The notes under the pieces: model-generated
Database searches by the model: none
What the model was told of the DNA's origin: nothing
What the model saw: only the letters and a program-made list of their open reading frames with translations
Made by a program: the position numbers and the translations under genes
Shown here: piece after piece, positions 33,181 through 45,100 of the stretch
Layout of the letters: each line of letters begins with the position of its first letter
Position numbering within the stretch: the stretch's first letter is position 1
Source: Aricia agestis
Lineage: Eukaryota; Arthropoda; Insecta; Lepidoptera; Lycaenidae
Length of the DNA: 64,000 bases
Direction of reading: 5' to 3'
NCBI RefSeq assembly: GCF_905147365.1
Contig: NC_056412.1
Coordinates: 15,244,001-15,308,000, forward strand

Positions 33181-36100
33181 CTAAAACGTCTTCGTCATTT
33201 CTGACACGAAAGGCGTCAAGTCCGGTTCTTTCTTCTTCTTTTTGTGAAGAGGACAACTCCTCTTCAGGCCGCTTTCAGACTTGTTGTGTGTGGGCTTGTA
33301 CTGGGTGGATATCACGCTCTTCTTTGCTACGCTCTTCTGACAGCTCGCTCTGTCTACTTCTGGTTTAGAAGTAACCACGGGTACCTCTAGCTGCTTGTGG
33401 TCTAAGCAAGTGGAGGTTACCTGAAAAAAAAGAACATAATAAGTATATAAGAACATATATACGGTCGAATTGAGAAACCTCCTGCTTTTTTGAAGTCGGC
33501 TAAAAAGATATTGATACCGTACCTTGTATTTTTGTATGACATTGAACCAGACAGCCTTAACAACATGCTACTGAACTGAAATGGTCTAAATGACTATATT
33601 AGGTAAATTAAACTTTGAAACTTTCTCAAGCCATTTGGTTACACCGTACACGGTGGACTATGATACGAGTAGTCAGTCATATAATTTATGACGATTTCGC
33701 AGCTCGTTATCAATCGTGGCCCCTATATAATTTAATTTGCCGCCTTGATTATGAAGCTGTCTATTGACAGCTTCATAATCAATTTATTTATTTATTTAAT
33801 CATTTATTGTGCACAAGAAACATTTAAAAATAATATTTACACACAGTAAGACGACACAAAGGATCTGCTTATTTCTAATAGAAATCTCTTCCAGCAGCCC
33901 CACGGAGAGAGATTGGATTAGGATAGCAGATAGGACGTGCACAAATATAAATATAAAATATTGCATCAATATTATATACTTCTGACGATAGAAGTAACGA
34001 AATACTACTAATAATATAATAAGCAAATAAAATATTATGACAGTGACAAAAATAAATAAAATATAAGTATACCAAGTTCTACAATTATTACAACAACATA
34101 CAATAAATAATAATATATAGTTATATAATTGTATAATAATATAGGTAAGTATAATAAAAAAATACTATAATTATGTAAGTATATACAGTGTGTAACAAAA
34201 ATAAGTGATAATACTTTAGAGGGTATACGTGTTCCTTGTAGAGAGTTCACTGTGAAAGTAGCAGCGCTGAAAGACGAAAAAATTTTTTCATTTTTGTATG
34301 GGCAAGGGCCCGAGCGTCACGAGTTTCCCCATACAAAAGTGAAAAAAAATTTTGGTCTTTCAGCGCTGCTACTTTCACAGTGAACTCTCTACAAGGAACA
34401 CGTACACACCCTAAAGTATTATCACTTATTTTTGTTACAGCCTGTATATAATAATGGTATTTAAATTGATTGAGATTCGAGGTAGTGCTCTTCATGCATC
34501 AATGTGCATGTACCTAAATACAACCTATAGTACATAAGTACAATCTAAATACAAAGTTGGTAATAGCACGTAATAGCTTATCATCTTTATAGCCCAAATT
34601 ACGAGTACGTGTAAAGCTGCGCGTCCACCGGGTCGGAATCGGAGCGTTCCTGCGGTGCGGACGGAGCGTCGTTACTCGTTATTACTATACGTATATAATA
34701 AGTACTATAGAAATCAATACAAAGCAACAAATCCGACCGCTGCGTACGCTCTGATTCCGATCCGGTAGACGCGCACTTTATTCAATTAGTCCCCTGTGTC
34801 ACTCACCAGCGGCGCTCTCGCGTATCTCGCGGCGCGACCGGCCAGCTCTCGCCGCAGCTGCCACGCCGCCTCCGCCGCGCGACGTCGCCGCCAGCCCGCC
34901 GCACCGCCGCCGGCGCTCTGCCACCTGACAGAGAACACAGATTTTTTTTTACTTTTTAATTGTTAAATTACTACTAGGGGGTATTACTACTAGGGGGGAG
35001 AGGCTTATGTGAATTAACAAGCCCTGATAATGTTAGGGGGAGGAACTGAATAAAATAAAAAAGGGGGGGGAGGGGCTATTTAACCTAGCTTTGCTCCCTA
35101 TATCCCCCCCCATATACTAAATTTCATGAAAATCGTTGGAGCCGATTCCAAGATTCCAATTATATAACAAGAATTGCTCATTTAAAGATATAAGATTTAA
35201 ATAGTGTAAATCTGATAAAGGTATTGTTTCGTTAGAATTAACTGATTTTTGTGTATCGCCTCTGGCTCGGCGGAAAAAGCCTATAGCAATAAAATAATGG
35301 ATGGAGTGTAAATTTTGAAGTAGACAAGGACAAGATTAGTTCCATGCTCTGTTGTCGATAAGACAACACGAGTTACTATGCTTATAAGTGAGGTGCCTAA
35401 GCATAGTGAGCAGTGACCATCTTACCCAACTAACCCCACCTATCCTACCTTCCTATTTAAAAGTTATTACCGTATCAATATCTGCAGCAATCGCGCGTGC
35501 TGTCCAGTGTCGCGCAGCAGCAGCGCTGTCGCCCGCAGCGCCGGCAACGCGCCGCGAGTCCCGCGCAGCGACACGCGCAGCGCTGACGTGTACTGCTGTA
35601 GCGCTAGCGGCCATAGACCTGGAAATTAAAAGTAGCTAATAAGTTATATGCAAATCGCTATTAGTAGTAGTTTCTTTCCTTCTAATTTAAATCTAGAACA
35701 CTTAAATTCCCATTTTGCTAATACACCACGAATCTTCGATGCTCACAAAAAGGCTCAAACCTTACACAATCTGACCACCTTACCTTCTCCCGATAATGCT
35801 CCTTTCTCCTTCAGAGAGCTGTCTACTACAGAAGTTAAAAGAGCTGTTATGTCAATCACATCCAGGGCTGTGGGCAGTGATTGCATAGGTCGAAACATGA
35901 TTGTTCCCTTGTTAGACATTTTAGCTCCGGTCCTGGTCCATATCCTCAATTACTCACTTTCTACTGGTTCCTTTCCCTCCTCCTGGAAAAACGCTAATAT
36001 AATTCCTCTCCCCAAAAAACGGAGTCCTAAAAGTTTCTCTGACTATCGTCCGATCTCTATTCTACCTTTCCTTTCTAAAATCTTAGAACGTTCTGTACAA

Positions 36101-39100
36101 CATCAACTTCAGACCTTCCTTAACTTGCATAATTTATTAAACCCGCTACAATCTGGATTTCGTTTCGGACATAGTACCTCCACAGCCCTGGTGAAAATCA
36201 CAGATGACATTCGTCTGGGGATGGATAGTCATCATTTAACTATACTCACGCTCTTAGACTTTAGCAATGCCTTCAACTCCGTAGATCACGATATACTATT
36301 ACTTCTTCTCAGCTCACTCAACCTATCTCCTATCGTGCTCAACTGGTTCCGTAGTTTCCTTCAGGGTCGCCGGCAGCGTATCAAAATTGACAACACATCA
36401 TCAACTTGGTGCGATATTTTCGCCGGTGTCCCTCAAGGCAGTGTCTTATCTCCTCTCTTGTTTTCAATTTTCATTAATTCTATTTCTCGCCATATTTCTT
36501 CTTCCTATCATTTATTTGCTGACGACTTACAGATCTATATCCATGTCCTACTTCTCTTACTATCCAACGGTATTGCTCAAACAAATGCTGATTTGAATGA
36601 AATTTTGAGGTGGAGCAATGCCTATGGCTTAGTCCTAAATCCTAACAAAACACAATGTATAATCATTGGCAGCCGACAGCTAATTGCGAAGGTGGACTGG
36701 AATACCTTGCCCAATATTGTCCTTGATGGGATTACCATTTCCTACGGCTCCTCAGTGCGTAATCTTGGAGTCTATTTTGACCGCACTCTCTCTTGGAATA
36801 TCCAGATCCAACAACTCCGCAAAAAGATGAACGCTGCCACAGCTTCCCTTAGACGACTGAGCAACTTTTTGCCAATCGCAACAAAAATAAAACTTGCTAC
36901 TACTTTACTTTTCCCTATTCTCGACTACGCTGATGTCTGCTACAGTGACATAAACGAAAATCTTCTTTCTTCCCTTCAATGCCTTCAAAACTTATGTATT
37001 CGTTTTATTTTTGGCCTTCGAAAGTTTGATCATGTTTCTAATTATCGATCTCAGCTCGAATGGCTCCCGATCAAGTTGCGTCGAAACTCTCACATACTTC
37101 ACTTACTGTACAACATCCTTTTTAGTCCTTCTACTCCTAACTACCTCAAAGTAAAATTAAATTTCCTCGGTCATGACAATCCTATACTTCGCTCTGCAAA
37201 CAAACTGACTCTTGCGTTTCCTTCTCACAATACTTCATTCTACGATTCTTCTTTCACCATCTCCGCTATTCGTCTCTGGAATTCCTTGCCCGATTTTATA
37301 AAAAAATCGGAATCAATTAACATCTTTAAGAAACGTTTGAAAGCACACTACCTAGATCAGGCTCAGTCCTTGTAAAACTCTTGGTGTTTTTTGTACAATT
37401 ATTTTAATGTTCCTTTATTTTTTATAATGTAGGTTTTTAATGTAATGTAGGTAATTATATCAACATGTCTTTTTTAACCTTATTATATCTGTATAAATTT
37501 GTGTAGTTCATTTGGCTATTTTATTATGTGTAATATATTGTATTTAGTGTATGTGTATATATGTGTGTATATGTATGTATGTATGTGTGTATTTTTTTTT
37601 CTTTGTTTAAGTTTAGCACTTTAACATTATTTTCTGCCACCATATTTTGGTTGCCTGGAAGAAACCGCTGAAAGCGGTAAGGCCGCCTATTTGCTATGTT
37701 CCTTGTCTAATGTTGTTTTTGTTATTTTATATAGTTTATAATGCAAATAAAGAATTTATAAATAAATAAATAGTACTAAAAGTAAAAGGATTAGGAATTC
37801 ACTTCTCGTAAGAAATCCGTTGTTGTATCAAAGAGATGTCAAAATATTTTTAAACTTAAATAAATCGTAGGGTAAAACTCAAAGTAACAAATAATATATT
37901 TTGAAATCTACGTAATCTAACGTTATCGAAATTCGAATGAAGTGCCTTGCTGAGCTGTAAAATTTTGCATACAAAATACTGTTTCGGCGATATGTCAAAA
38001 TTGCTGCCAGTTGCAACTTACCTTTCCCTTTATACCAATCCCCATAAAGGAGATAGTGTTCCCAGTTCCCGGGTTCCAGCTGTAGCAGCTTGTCTAAAGT
38101 CTCTCTCTTCTCTCCTTCTGGCAGAACGTGAAGTATCTCTAAATGTGCCGCCACGAAGCCTGGCTCCAGGGTGATGCAGCGACGGAGCATCCTCAAAGAG
38201 TCTTCTGTACGATTCTTTTTCCTTAAAATAGACATTGATAATAATAATTATTAGTGCGAATAAAATATATTATGTGACTTATGCAGTATACTAGCTCCGA
38301 TGTTTTGAAATGAAAATTAAAAAGTTTATAATTGTTTATTCAAACCCTAAGCTAATTTAATGAGCTAAATATACTCGGATTTTAATTTAAAGATACTTTA
38401 CGAAATTACCTACTCATGCTTTTTAAACTATGTATCATAATATTATTTTCAAAACAAAAGGCTTTGTTTTCCTAAAGGCTCAGCCCTTCTTGTGTGCACA
38501 ACTTGTTGTATGAGTTACTGAACTTGAATGACGTCAATTAAAGTACAAAGAAAGGGCTAAGTAATGAGGGCATTACACATAAAACAAATGAAACAATATC
38601 AATATTAAAATATTAAATAAATAGACACGGTTGAGACAATGATATGCAAATAGCACATTAATTTATATCTATATGATATAATAACAATAAAGTTATGTTT
38701 ATCAAAAAAATAAATTAATGACCACAAAAGTAACAGGTTTTTTGTATCAAGGATGCTGCTGCTCTTATTATTATTGTGTGCACCATTCACACACGGCAAA
38801 GATTATTATAATATATAAGTATTACCCACACAGTCAATCTTTGGCGTGATATGTCAACTGATCTTGACACAATCCGACCAAATAACGTAGGTCCACCAAT
38901 ACTACTAAAACTATGAAACCTGGGTTTTCGCGGGTTTTAAAGAACCAGAAAAACCCGGGCTCGATGCCCTAGTACCCAAAGGGTAAACGGGATCCTATTA
39001 CTGAGACTCCTCTGTCTTTCCGTGAGTTCCGTCTTTATTGCCGCTGATTGCCCCGAACATCACCGAGCGATCTCGCAGTTGTGCATTGTCCAGGGCCAGA

Positions 39101-42100
39101 TTTATATGATATTTACCAACCTGTACAGCTTCGCGAGGTTATATCTGGCGTTGACGTGGTCGCGGTTGTGCGTCAGCGCCTGCAGGAAGTGGTGCTCGGC
39201 GCGCTCCGCCGGCAGCAGCGTGCCGAGATTGTTGTGAGCACTCGCGTAGGATGGCCACAGCCTGGAAAAGATGTAGTCAAAATCAAGACCAGCTGCCGCA
39301 CCTATTTTGACGATATATTTTTATCCAACGGTATTAAATTAAATTTATGCAATTTAACTACATATAATCTTTCAAATAATATCATTAAGTTTTAATGATA
39401 GCGAAAAACTGCGGGAGGTATGATTCCGAACAATTTCCCAGAGCACTCCCCGTGATACAACCGATAGAGGATGCAGAGCGAAGCCACATCTCATGGCAGT
39501 CAACAATCCGAGCGGCCTCCCGTTGCATACGATCCAGAGGGATTAGTTAGTATTTTGGTGCCCCTGCCTAGAGACGAGAACAGTATTCCATGTGAGGCCG
39601 AATTCAGCTGTTCTCATCCAGTTGATGACGTTATTACAGTGCAGCATTTATATCACATACAAGCAGAGTCTACAGATATTAATAATAATCATCATCTTTT
39701 ACCTGAGCGCCTCCCGGTAGTGTTTGATCGCGGTCTCTGGTTGGTCCACGTCTTTCAGGAAGTTAGCGAAGTTGTAGTGTAACTTCGCGTTGTGAGGTAG
39801 CACAGCCAGGTCCGCCCTGCAAGTTATTAATACATTACCAAAATACAGCTTATGGTCAAGTAATGAAAAGTACCGTTCAGTGTTCCGTTCAGTGTTATTT
39901 TACTTCTAACTCTTAATGACATACGAATAGGTGTGTTTTACAGACGCCCATAAGCGCCTATCCGGGCTCAAAAATTCCATTGGAAATACAGACGCCCACA
40001 ATTTCATTTAAGTTTCATGCGATTAAAGGGGCATACAAGGAGGCTGATCGAATCAAGTCGAACTGATCGTAGGCTGATGAAATAGAACTCGTCACGCCGG
40101 CTCGTGCTGGCTTCTCACGGCGCGTAATACCACGAGCCGCACCGCGCCAGCTCGAGCCACGCGCCGTGTGAGCTGGCGCGGGCTGGCTCGGGCTCGTGAA
40201 AACTCGAGCGCGCTTGGGGTGGCGTGGCTTGTGATATTACGCGCCGTGAGTACGGGTAGCGCGGACTCGGCTGTTAACTCGTGCTCGTCTAAAATCGGCT
40301 TGGCACGGCGCAGTTCGTGATATTACGCGCCGTGAGAAGCCAGCATTAGACATTCCCGTGTGTGTGCCAAATCCACTCAGGTCAGCCTCTCATACTATAC
40401 TTTACTATATCAGATACTTTTTCCAAATTCTTGATGCTTAAGCTACGGGATTAAAAAAACAACCTTAACAAAGTCTCCCTGGTCCTCCAGTCTCTATTCC
40501 TACAGTAGGTTCGTGCAGCGCTTGCGGCGACTAATATGGCCACGCTGAGCACCACCGCGCGCCGCATGCGCTTACGCCGCCAAAGCAGCTGGACTCCGTA
40601 CGACGTGATGATAGCTGAGCCGATGCTAAAAACGTATAAAATGGTAGGGTTAAATCGGAAATATTATAAATAAAGATAAGTTCGCACTAGGCTATTCAAC
40701 GCTGCAGCGGAGAGACACATCACGACGAAATATTCTTCGTATGAAATCGTATGAACCCGTAAGGCTGCGTTTCCTCCAGAGATGTGTTGCGAGGAATATG
40801 TTTTTAAGATTTAATAGCATCGCCGCGCTGAGCGATGTCATGGCAAGCTCACGTCAATGAAGCGATTCTATTGGTATTTGGTTCTCAAAAAACATAAAGT
40901 TAATATACCTAGCGGAATAGAGTAACAAAGGCCTGAGCAAGAGAGATGTCACTATCAGTAACACTACGTGGTAAAAAGAGACGTGTGATACATGACAGCA
41001 GCACTCTTTTTTTGACGTCCAGTCGGCACGTGCCGCACGTTGACAATTTAATCTCATAGAAATCATGTTCAATGATGCTTGTGTAAGTGTATACGTACAC
41101 ATATTTTTACACACAGATGAAACCAATTTCGGTTTCGTTTGACAGCTCGAAATTGTTGCTCTATTCCGCTAGGTATATTAACTTTATGTCAAAAACACAT
41201 TCCTCGCAAAACATCTCCGGTGGAAACGCAGCCTATACGCGGCAGCGGTGCCACGCGACACAAAACGTCAAAACTATGGAAAGTAATGTGTCGCGTTGCT
41301 TCGCTTCAAAGTAGTTTCGATCAGTGCGGTCTGACATTAGTATAGTCAGTAAAGTCACGCTAGTAAATTGGGTGGTGCCTGCGGGCTCAGCATGGCCACA
41401 GTTATTTGAAATAATGAAAGCACTTTACATTTTAGGCGTTTACTTTGTCACTTCATCGCTTTGTCTATTCTACTGCAGAAAGAAACCCTTTGAAGGACAT
41501 ATTGATTCTAAGCGTACTTAAAAATATTTGTCAAGTGAAGCCACCATCCATTCCACAACAAGCCATCTGTTACTTTAAAGCTAAACTGATGCTTAATCTA
41601 TCTATGTATTAATACGTGAGCCAAAAACTTTGTATCCCTTTTGTCGAAAAATGGGGAAACGTAGGTGAATGAAATTTTGCACAGTTATAGTTTATATGAT
41701 GAAGGAGAGCATAAAGCTAATATTATTTTGAAATTATGCTTTTATCATACATTTTTTTCACAAATAAAACATTACACACACTACAACACATACGAATACA
41801 TACGAATTATACTCTTTTATTTATGGTTGAAGTCTGTTGACAACAAGGTGACAAATTGAAAATGGATTATAGTTTTTTTTATTGAATCTTAGATACTAGA
41901 CAATGCTTACGCGGGCATCCAGTCTGAGATCAGCTGAGTCTCAGAGACACGAGTTGAAAAAAATATAATAAAGTCAATTTTTTTTACAAAATATAAGTAG
42001 TAGTCCTAATGCCGTTGAAACTAAGGTCGAATTTCGACCATTGGGCGATCTCTAGTAAACATAAATAGAGCTTTATACAGTTACGCTTATAGTACACGGC

Positions 42101-45100
42101 TTGAGATGGTTGTAATACCTGGGTATATACAGCACTCTCTCGGCCACCACGAAGCCCACGGTAACTAGCATGTTGGAGGCGGGCAGGTACGGCACCACCA
42201 GCAACAGTAGACCTACCACCAGCGGCGAGTGGCGTTGGAACTGAAACATACAGATTTATTGTTAAAGAAAGTGTCATGTATTCCTATGTGTATTTTTTCA
42301 TCCCCGTTACATAGTCAGGATCAATAAAGACGTTTATGAAAAACTTTGAGGACCACAAAAAACGTTTGCAAGTATTAAAATCACTATGCCTTTAACAAAA
42401 CAAAGATAGGAGGACTTATTAAATCATTACTACCAAGAGTCATATAATAAAAAATATTCTGCATATTCTTTTTCCTTGCTCAACTTAGTACAGGTGATGC
42501 TGTATATACCGGCTCCCCTAATATTTCTCGGCAAAATGTCACTGAGAGTCGAAACGAACTTGTGTCTAAGGTGGAGAATTCATTGGAGAAGGTCTCTGAA
42601 TGGGGTAGACGTAACTTAGTCCAATTCAACCCCACCAAGACACAAGTCTGCGCGTTCACCACTAAAAAGTCACCAATGGTCGTTTATCCTCGTTTCGAGG
42701 GCACATCTTTAACCATCTCCCCTAGCATTGAGATACTTGGCGTCAACATATCGAGCGAAGTCCAGTTCCGATATCATCTTGAGGGTAAGGCCAAATTAGC
42801 CTCGAAGAAGCTTGGTGTACTTAACAGAGCGAGACAGTACTTCAGTCCGGACCAACGCCTACAACTCTACAAGGCGCAGGGTCGGCCTCATATGGAACAT
42901 TGTTCTCATCTCTGGGCAGGGGCGCCAAAATACCAACAGCTCCCTCTGGATCGTATCCAACGAAGGGCTGCTCGAATTGTTGACTGCCATAGTGTTTCAA
43001 ACAGCTTGGACCCCCTGGAATTACGCCAAGATGTAGCTTCACTCTGCATCCTCTATCGGTTGTATCACGGGGAGTGCTCTGAGAAATTGTTCGGAATCAT
43101 ACCACCTGCAACTTTTCGCTATCGTCCCACGCGAAAAACATACCATCCTCATCACCTTGATGAGTGGCAGTCTTCCACAGTGCGTTTTTCGCGTAACTTT
43201 CTGCCGCGCACTGTAAAACTCTGGAATGAACTGTCACCAGCAGTATTTCCAGACCGATACGACCTGCAAACCTTCAAGAAAAGAGCGTATTCCCTCTTAA
43301 AAGGCCGGCAACGCACCTGCAGCTCTTCTGATGTTGCGAGTGTCCACGGGCGGCGGTAGTTGCTTACCATCAGGTGACTCGTTTGCTCGTTTGCCCCCTT
43401 ATTTAATAAAAAAAAAAAAAACCTACTTCTAGATCTAGCCAGCATCTATATGACATCGCGACCAGAGCAATGATGGCAGCGCAGGTGAGAAGGTTGCGGG
43501 GGTCAGCACCGCTGGTGACCAGGGGTATGGAGCCCATCTGCCAGTCGTGGCTCAGCGTCCACGGGCAGATCAGCAGCCACCAGTTGAACGCAGCTAGGTA
43601 GCAGAATGTCATTAGCCTGGAAATGATAAACAAATCTCATGTAATTTAATCTTACATTCTAGATATAAAATTATAGACCTAAAAGGGGAGAAGCCTCATG
43701 AAACTAGCAATTGTTTTTGTAGAATTAGAGACAGACCTCCTAAGCATGGCAATTAAGATTTATTGTCGATGAATCTACGACCTTATTTACTTAGAAGCAG
43801 GATCTTTTATCCAAGGAACTATAGTTATTTCTTATTTACGAAGATCGGAAACAAAATATCTTAATCGCCACTGATATTTTTAGGTTTACCGTGTAAATTT
43901 TTATTAACTACCCTCACTATTTACAAAGCTATTACATAAAGTTATTAGCGAAGTGTTAAATATTTTGCGCAAATTTTAATATTATCTGTAACCCCGTATA
44001 CGCAGTACGCTTGTCGTAAGAGTACCTGACAGTGAACGACGGGTGGAAGGCAGGAGGGTTGTCCTGAGGGGAGAAGCTGGGTAGAGACCCCTGCAGCAGC
44101 GCCAGTCGCAGCGCTCCGAGCAGCAGTAGACCAGCGGTGCAGCGCCACACGCGCCACCAGGTCGCTTTCCACCGGGATTTCACTGGCCACCTGGAAATAG
44201 CAGAAGAGGAGCTTCAACATGAGAAAGTGGTTAACGTAAAATTCAATTTAAGTGATTTCCAAGGAAAGCGAACTTCCAAGAAAAATTATCCTCTGTTAGT
44301 CTTAAGTCAGATGAGGGCTTGTTAGCCTTAAGGTTAACCCTCGCGTTAAATAGCTTTCAAAAGATGCTACATAATATAATATATTATTGTCATTCGACAT
44401 TTAATGCAATTTTTGAACATTTAAAACCCCGTAACGCATAACATCCTCCACTCCGCAGCCCATGTGCGAGTGCAGATGCGCTATAAACTTCATAGTTCAA
44501 ACTCCTACTCGGTGCACCTACTTGTTTATAATGCCCCAGCTGCGGTACACGTCAACGGCGAGGTTGAGCAGCAGCGCGGTGTAGCCCGTCTCCTTCACCA
44601 GCATCGACAGCGCCGCCAGACACACCGGCCACCACGCGCGCTGCCGGCTAGAACTGGATGCACCTACTTGTTGATAACGCCCCAGCTGCGGTACACGTCG
44701 ACGGCGAGGTTGAGCAGCAGCGCGGTGTAGCCCGTCTCTTTCGCCAGCATCGACAGCGCCGCCAGACACACCGACCACCACACGCGTTGCCGGCTAGACC
44801 TGGAATTGTAATTACTAAAAAGGTAGGTAGTGCCCTAGCGCTTTGCTTGGCTCGTTTTGGCGGGGGCACTACCGTGCCTCCAGATTATATATTCAATACT
44901 AGCGGACCCAACAATTACTGTATTCATGTACGACTGTACGTATAAAGAGTAGAATCAGGGTATGCATGCGACTCCTAATATAACATACCATAGAACACAA
45001 GAAGATATAAGGAGATTTAGAATACATTATGTATACAGGGTGTAACAAAAATAAGTGATAATACTTTAGGGTATGTATGTGTTCTTTGTAGAGAGTTCAC

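Noticed and set aside
38830..39010. Additional TMTC exon between 38221 and 39121
   Set aside because: The two flanking exons join in phase (AG + G) and this stretch is MITE and repeat fragments.
44464..44945. Plus-strand Ala/Arg/His-rich frames
   Set aside because: Antisense of the duplicated TMTC exon.
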